Below, piece after piece: positions 11,905-14,653 of a DNA stretch of 14,653 nt. The stretch lies in assembly GCA_964605095.1 (NCBI GenBank), contig CAZSBS010000113.1:1-14653 (forward strand), written 5' to 3'. Position numbers and translations under genes: made by a program. Positions within the stretch are counted from its first letter, which is position 1, and each line of letters starts with the position of its first letter. The notes beneath the pieces are model-generated. The model did no database searches. It was not told where the DNA came from and saw only the letters and a program-made list of their open reading frames with translations. This stretch comes from JAUWQU01 sp964605095 (GTDB taxonomy: Bacteria; Planctomycetota; Phycisphaerae; SM23-33).

Positions 11905-14653
11905 TCAGCCAAGCGCCTCGCCCGCCCACTTCCCGGCCGCCGCCAGCGCGTCGGCGAGCTTCTCCGGACTTTTCCCGCCGGCCTGGGCCAGCGTGGGCCT
12001 TCCGCCGCCGCCGCCGCCGACTATCGCCGCTACGGCCTTTATCCACTTGTCCGCACCTATCTTGCCAGTGGCGACCAGTTCGTCGGAAACCATCGCCACA
12101 AGCATCACCTTGCCGTCGCCGGCGGCCCCCACAAACAGCCCGGCCGCGCCTTTCTGACGCTGCCGGTCGCACTCGGCACGCATCGCATTGGCATCAGGAA
12201 CGTCCATTCTACCCACCATTACCGCGCCAACGGGTGTCGAAATCGTCACTTCAGGCGCGAATTCCTTCACCGCCGCAGCTCCGGCGGGCACTTTCGGCGC
12301 TCTTCGGAGCTCTTTGACCTCCTTTGCCAGCGCCTCGATACGCTCCGAAACATCTTCCGGCTTCACTCGAAGCAACTGTGCGGCCACCCGAAGCATCTCA
12401 TCGGCGCGCAGCATGTGCTCGATCGCCCCCCGGCCTGTCAGCGCCGTGATCCGCCGCACGCCCTTTGCCACTGACTCCTCGGAGACAATCTTCATCGCCC
12501 CGATCTGTCCGGTGTGCTTGAGATGCGTGCCGCCGCAGAACTCGGCCGAGCTGTCGGCGGCGCCGCCGATCGTGATGACCCTCACGGGGTCGGGGTATTT
12601 CTCGCCGAAGACCGCCCGCACGCCGGGGACCTTCTTCGCTTCGGCAAGGGGCAATACGCGATGGGTGACCGGCTCGTCGGCGAGGATTCGCTGGTTGACC
12701 ATTCGCTCGACCTGGGCGAGTTGCTCGTGCGTGACGGCCTGGTTGTGCGAGAAATCGAACCGCAGGCGGTCCGGCGCCACCACGCTGCCGGCCTGGTTGA
12801 CGTGCTCGCCGAGCACCTCGCGGAGGGCCCAGTTCAGCAGGTGCGTGCCGGTGTGATTTCGCATGGTGTCCATGCGGCGATCGGCATCGACCTCGGCGAT
12901 CACGTGGCCTGTTGGTGCAGTCCGAAGGTGCTCGGGATATGGTTGCGCCGTGCTAGCACGGGAGACATGTGGGACAATGGTTCCCTCAGTTACGCGCCCG
13001 TAGTGGCAGTGGATTACCTCTGCTGGCCCGGCAAGCACCAACCTGGTGTCTGTAACTTCAAATCGCCCTCCCGGCTGACGTTCACTCTCCTTTTCTTGCA
13101 CAATCACACCAGTATCGCCGACTTGCCCTCCTTGCTCGGCGTAGAAGGGGGTCTCGCGCAGAACCACTATCCCTTCATCGCCTTTGGAAATGCTGGTTGA
13201 ACCTGTAGACTCAAACTGCCCTTTGGCGTTCCGAACAAGGTGGGCGGTATCTATGACGGTCGTCTGGATCGAAAGTTCGCTATAATCTTCGACGGGCGTC
13301 GTCTTGTGACCTCTCGCGGCAAATTCAGCAGCGGCGGATATCTTCTCTACGCGCGATTTCTCTTGGTGCTCAGCCATGGCTTTTTCGTACCCGGGCATGT
13401 CCACTTCCAGCCCGGCCTCGGCCGCCATTATCTGCGTCAGGTCCACCGGGAAGCCGAACGTGGCGTAGAGGTCGAACGCAACCTCGCCGCCGAGGCGTTT
13501 GCCGCCGCCGGCGAGAACCTTCTCGGCCTGTTTGGCGAACAGGTCGATGCCGCGGTCCAGCGTCCGCCCGAAGCTGACCTCCTCCTCGCGGACGGTCTCG
13601 GCTATGTATTCCCGCCTGCTGCGAAGCTCGCCGAACGCCTCGCCCATCAGTTCGACGACCGTGTCGACGAGCTCGACCAGGAACGTGCCTTCGATGTTCA
13701 GGTACTGCCTGCCGTAGCGGCACGCCCTGCGCAGAATCCGCCGCAGCACGTAGCCGCGCCCTTCGTTGCTCGGCAGCACGCCGTCGGCGATGGCGAACGT
13801 GAGCGTCCGAGCGTGGTCGGCGATCACGCGAAACGCGACATCGGTGATGTTGTCCATGTCCGCTACGTCAAACCTATCGGTAGCCGCTCTTGAGCATTGA
13901 GCATTCAAGCATTGGTCATTCCCGGCCGAAGGCCGCGCCCCGTAGCGGTGTTCCGTCAGCGTCTCGATCTTCTCGATGATCGGCACGAACAGGTCCGTCG
14001 CGTAGTTGCTGTGTTTGCCCTGGAGGACCATGCAGATCCGCTCGAAGCCCATGCCCGTATCAACGTGCGTGGCAGGCAGCGGCGAAAGCCTGCCGTCCGA
14101 GCCGCGGCTGTACTGCATGAACACGAGGTTCCATATCTCGATCACGCGAGCGTCGCCCGCGTTGACCAGCGACCGCCCGGACCCATCCGGCGTCATGTCG
14201 ATGTGGATCTCGCTGCAAGGCCCGCACGGGCCTGTCTCGCCCATCTCCCAGAAGTTGTCCTTCTTGTTGCCCGGGAGAATATGCGACTCGTCGATGTCGG
14301 TAGCCGTTCGCCACAGCCTGGCCGCGTCGTCGTCCGCCACCAGCCCCTCGGCCTCGTCGCCCTGGAAGACCGTCACGTACAGACGGCTCTTGTCCAGCCC
14401 CCAGACCTTCGTCAGCAGTTCCCACGCCCAGCCGATGGCCTCGGCCTTGAAGTAGTCGCCGAAGCTCCAGTTGCCGAGCATCTCGAAGAACGTGTGGTGG
14501 TACGTGTCGTGTCCGACGTCCTCGAGGTCGTTGTGCTTTCCGCCGGCGCGGATGCACTTCTGGCTGTTGACCGCCCGAACGTAGTCCCGCTTGACCAGCC
14601 CAAGGAAGATGTCCTTGAACTGGTTCATGCCGGCGTTGGTGAACAGCAGCGTC
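11905..14653 (-). CDS. alaS: Alanyl-tRNA synthetase, 5' end beyond the window
   Basis: About 915 residues are visible; the reading frame runs off the window edge with TLLFTNAG before the Met at 14628, so roughly 35-40 N-terminal residues are missing. AlaRS charges tRNA-Ala and edits mischarged Ser/Gly. Numbering from that Met: motif 2 region FEMLGNWSFGDYF (48-60), GPCGPCSEIH (133-142), motif 3 GRGYVLRRILRR (290-301), editing-site zinc ligands HTGTH (H592, H596) and CGGTH (C698, H702), and the C-terminal DHHA1 glycine run GGGGGGRP. The enzyme looks active. Two segments have no counterpart in E. coli AlaRS: about residues 231-250 and 554-572. Both coincide with repetitive or palindromic DNA. 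Codons 416-555 also have markedly lower GC. The promoter lies outside the window. Confidence 0.96.
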   Translation of the reverse strand, partial: TLLFTNAGMNQFKDIFLGLVKRDYVRAVNSQKCIRAGGKHNDLEDVGHDTYHHTFFEMLGNWSFGDYFKAEAIGWAWELLTKVWGLDKSRLYVTVFQGDEAEGLVADDDAARLWRTATDIDESHILPGNKKDNFWEMGETGPCGPCSEIHIDMTPDGSGRSLVNAGDARVIEIWNLVFMQYSRGSDGRLSPLPATHVDTGMGFERICMVLQGKHSNYATDLFVPIIEKIETLTEHRYGARPSAGNDQCLNAQCSRAATDRFDVADMDNITDVAFRVIADHARTLTFAIADGVLPSNEGRGYVLRRILRRACRYGRQYLNIEGTFLVELVDTVVELMGEAFGELRSRREYIAETVREEEVSFGRTLDRGIDLFAKQAEKVLAGGGKRLGGEVAFDLYATFGFPVDLTQIMAAEAGLEVDMPGYEKAMAEHQEKSRVEKISAAAEFAARGHKTTPVEDYSELSIQTTVIDTAHLVRNAKGQFESTGSTSISKGDEGIVVLRETPFYAEQGGQVGDTGVIVQEKESERQPGGRFEVTDTRLVLAGPAEVIHCHYGRVTEGTIVPHVSRASTAQPYPEHLRTAPTGHVIAEVDADRRMDTMRNHTGTHLLNWALREVLGEHVNQAGSVVAPDRLRFDFSHNQAVTHEQLAQVERMVNQRILADEPVTHRVLPLAEAKKVPGVRAVFGEKYPDPVRVITIGGAADSSAEFCGGTHLKHTGQIGAMKIVSEESVAKGVRRITALTGRGAIEHMLRADEMLRVAAQLLRVKPEDVSERIEALAKEVKELRRAPKVPAGAAAVKEFAPEVTISTPVGAVMVGRMDVPDANAMRAECDRQRQKGAAGLFVGAAGDGKVMLVAMVSDELVATGKIGADKWIKAVAAIVGGGGGGRPTLAQAGGKSPEKLADALAAAGKWAGEALG
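12913..12971 (-). repeat. Candidate in-frame palindromic insertion in the alaS editing domain
   Basis: This segment encodes about 19 residues (VSRASTAQPYPEHLRTAPT) where the E. coli enzyme has only the short GSLLVGDKVTAQVD turn. It contains the perfect 14-nt palindrome ccgtgctagcacgg (12948-12961), which encodes the SRASTA part. The length is a multiple of three, so the frame is kept. Confidence 0.5.
13879..13938 (-). repeat. Candidate in-frame repeat insertion in the alaS catalytic region
   Basis: This encodes about 20 residues (ARPSAGNDQCLNAQCSRAAT) between RYG and DRFDVADMDN. The DNA contains a gcatt-based tandem repeat (13892-13920), then a CGGCC-GAA-GGCCG hairpin (13923-13935) of the same design as the intergenic hairpins. 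Cys-containing low-complexity sequence here is unlike the rest of the protein. Confidence 0.55.

Overview
The window is a GC-rich bacterial chromosome segment that I place, with moderate confidence, in the Planctomycetota or a close relative. The basis is the paired DUF58 and BatA-like genes, the AlaRS sequence style, and the dense palindromic and purine-rich intergenic repeats. It looks like core genome: there is no phage, transposase, CRISPR array, tRNA or rRNA.

Layout, left half (+ strand): rsmD (16S rRNA m2G966 methyltransferase) lies alone between two composite inverted repeats (1-265 and 995-1233). Next comes a two-gene unit with an ATGA overlap: a DUF58/vWA-like protein and a large BatA-like membrane protein. 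A third composite inverted repeat (4494-4700) separates this pair from a class II CCA-adding/poly(A) polymerase-type nucleotidyltransferase, which may be translated from a leaderless mRNA.

Layout, right half (- strand, reading right to left): alaS (5' end beyond the window edge), then rpmF-plsX-fabH-fabD-fabG-acpP-fabF, the classical type II fatty-acid synthesis cluster in the same order as in Escherichia coli. A sigma70-like promoter (TTGACA, 17 nt, TAGAGT) lies just after the alaS stop, upstream of rpmF. A second one (TTGCAA, 17 nt, TATAGT) precedes acpP-fabF. fabF and cca converge. PlsX makes acyl-phosphate for phospholipid synthesis. FabD loads malonyl onto ACP, FabH starts the chain, FabF elongates it and FabG carries out the first reduction. 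No fabZ/fabA or fabI is in the window.

The genes are conventional; the unusual content is repeat architecture. There are (i) arrays of GC-rich hairpins with 3-4 nt loops arranged as large mirrored elements, (ii) a purine-rich 'cgcagag...gaagaag' family at several gene ends and junctions, which even supplies the last codons and stop of cca, and (iii) two extra segments of about 20 codons inside alaS that look like in-frame insertions of palindromic/repetitive DNA, comparable in principle to Rickettsia palindromic elements. A stretch of alaS of about 420 bp also has clearly lower GC than its flanks. I found no evidence of a new multi-gene system.
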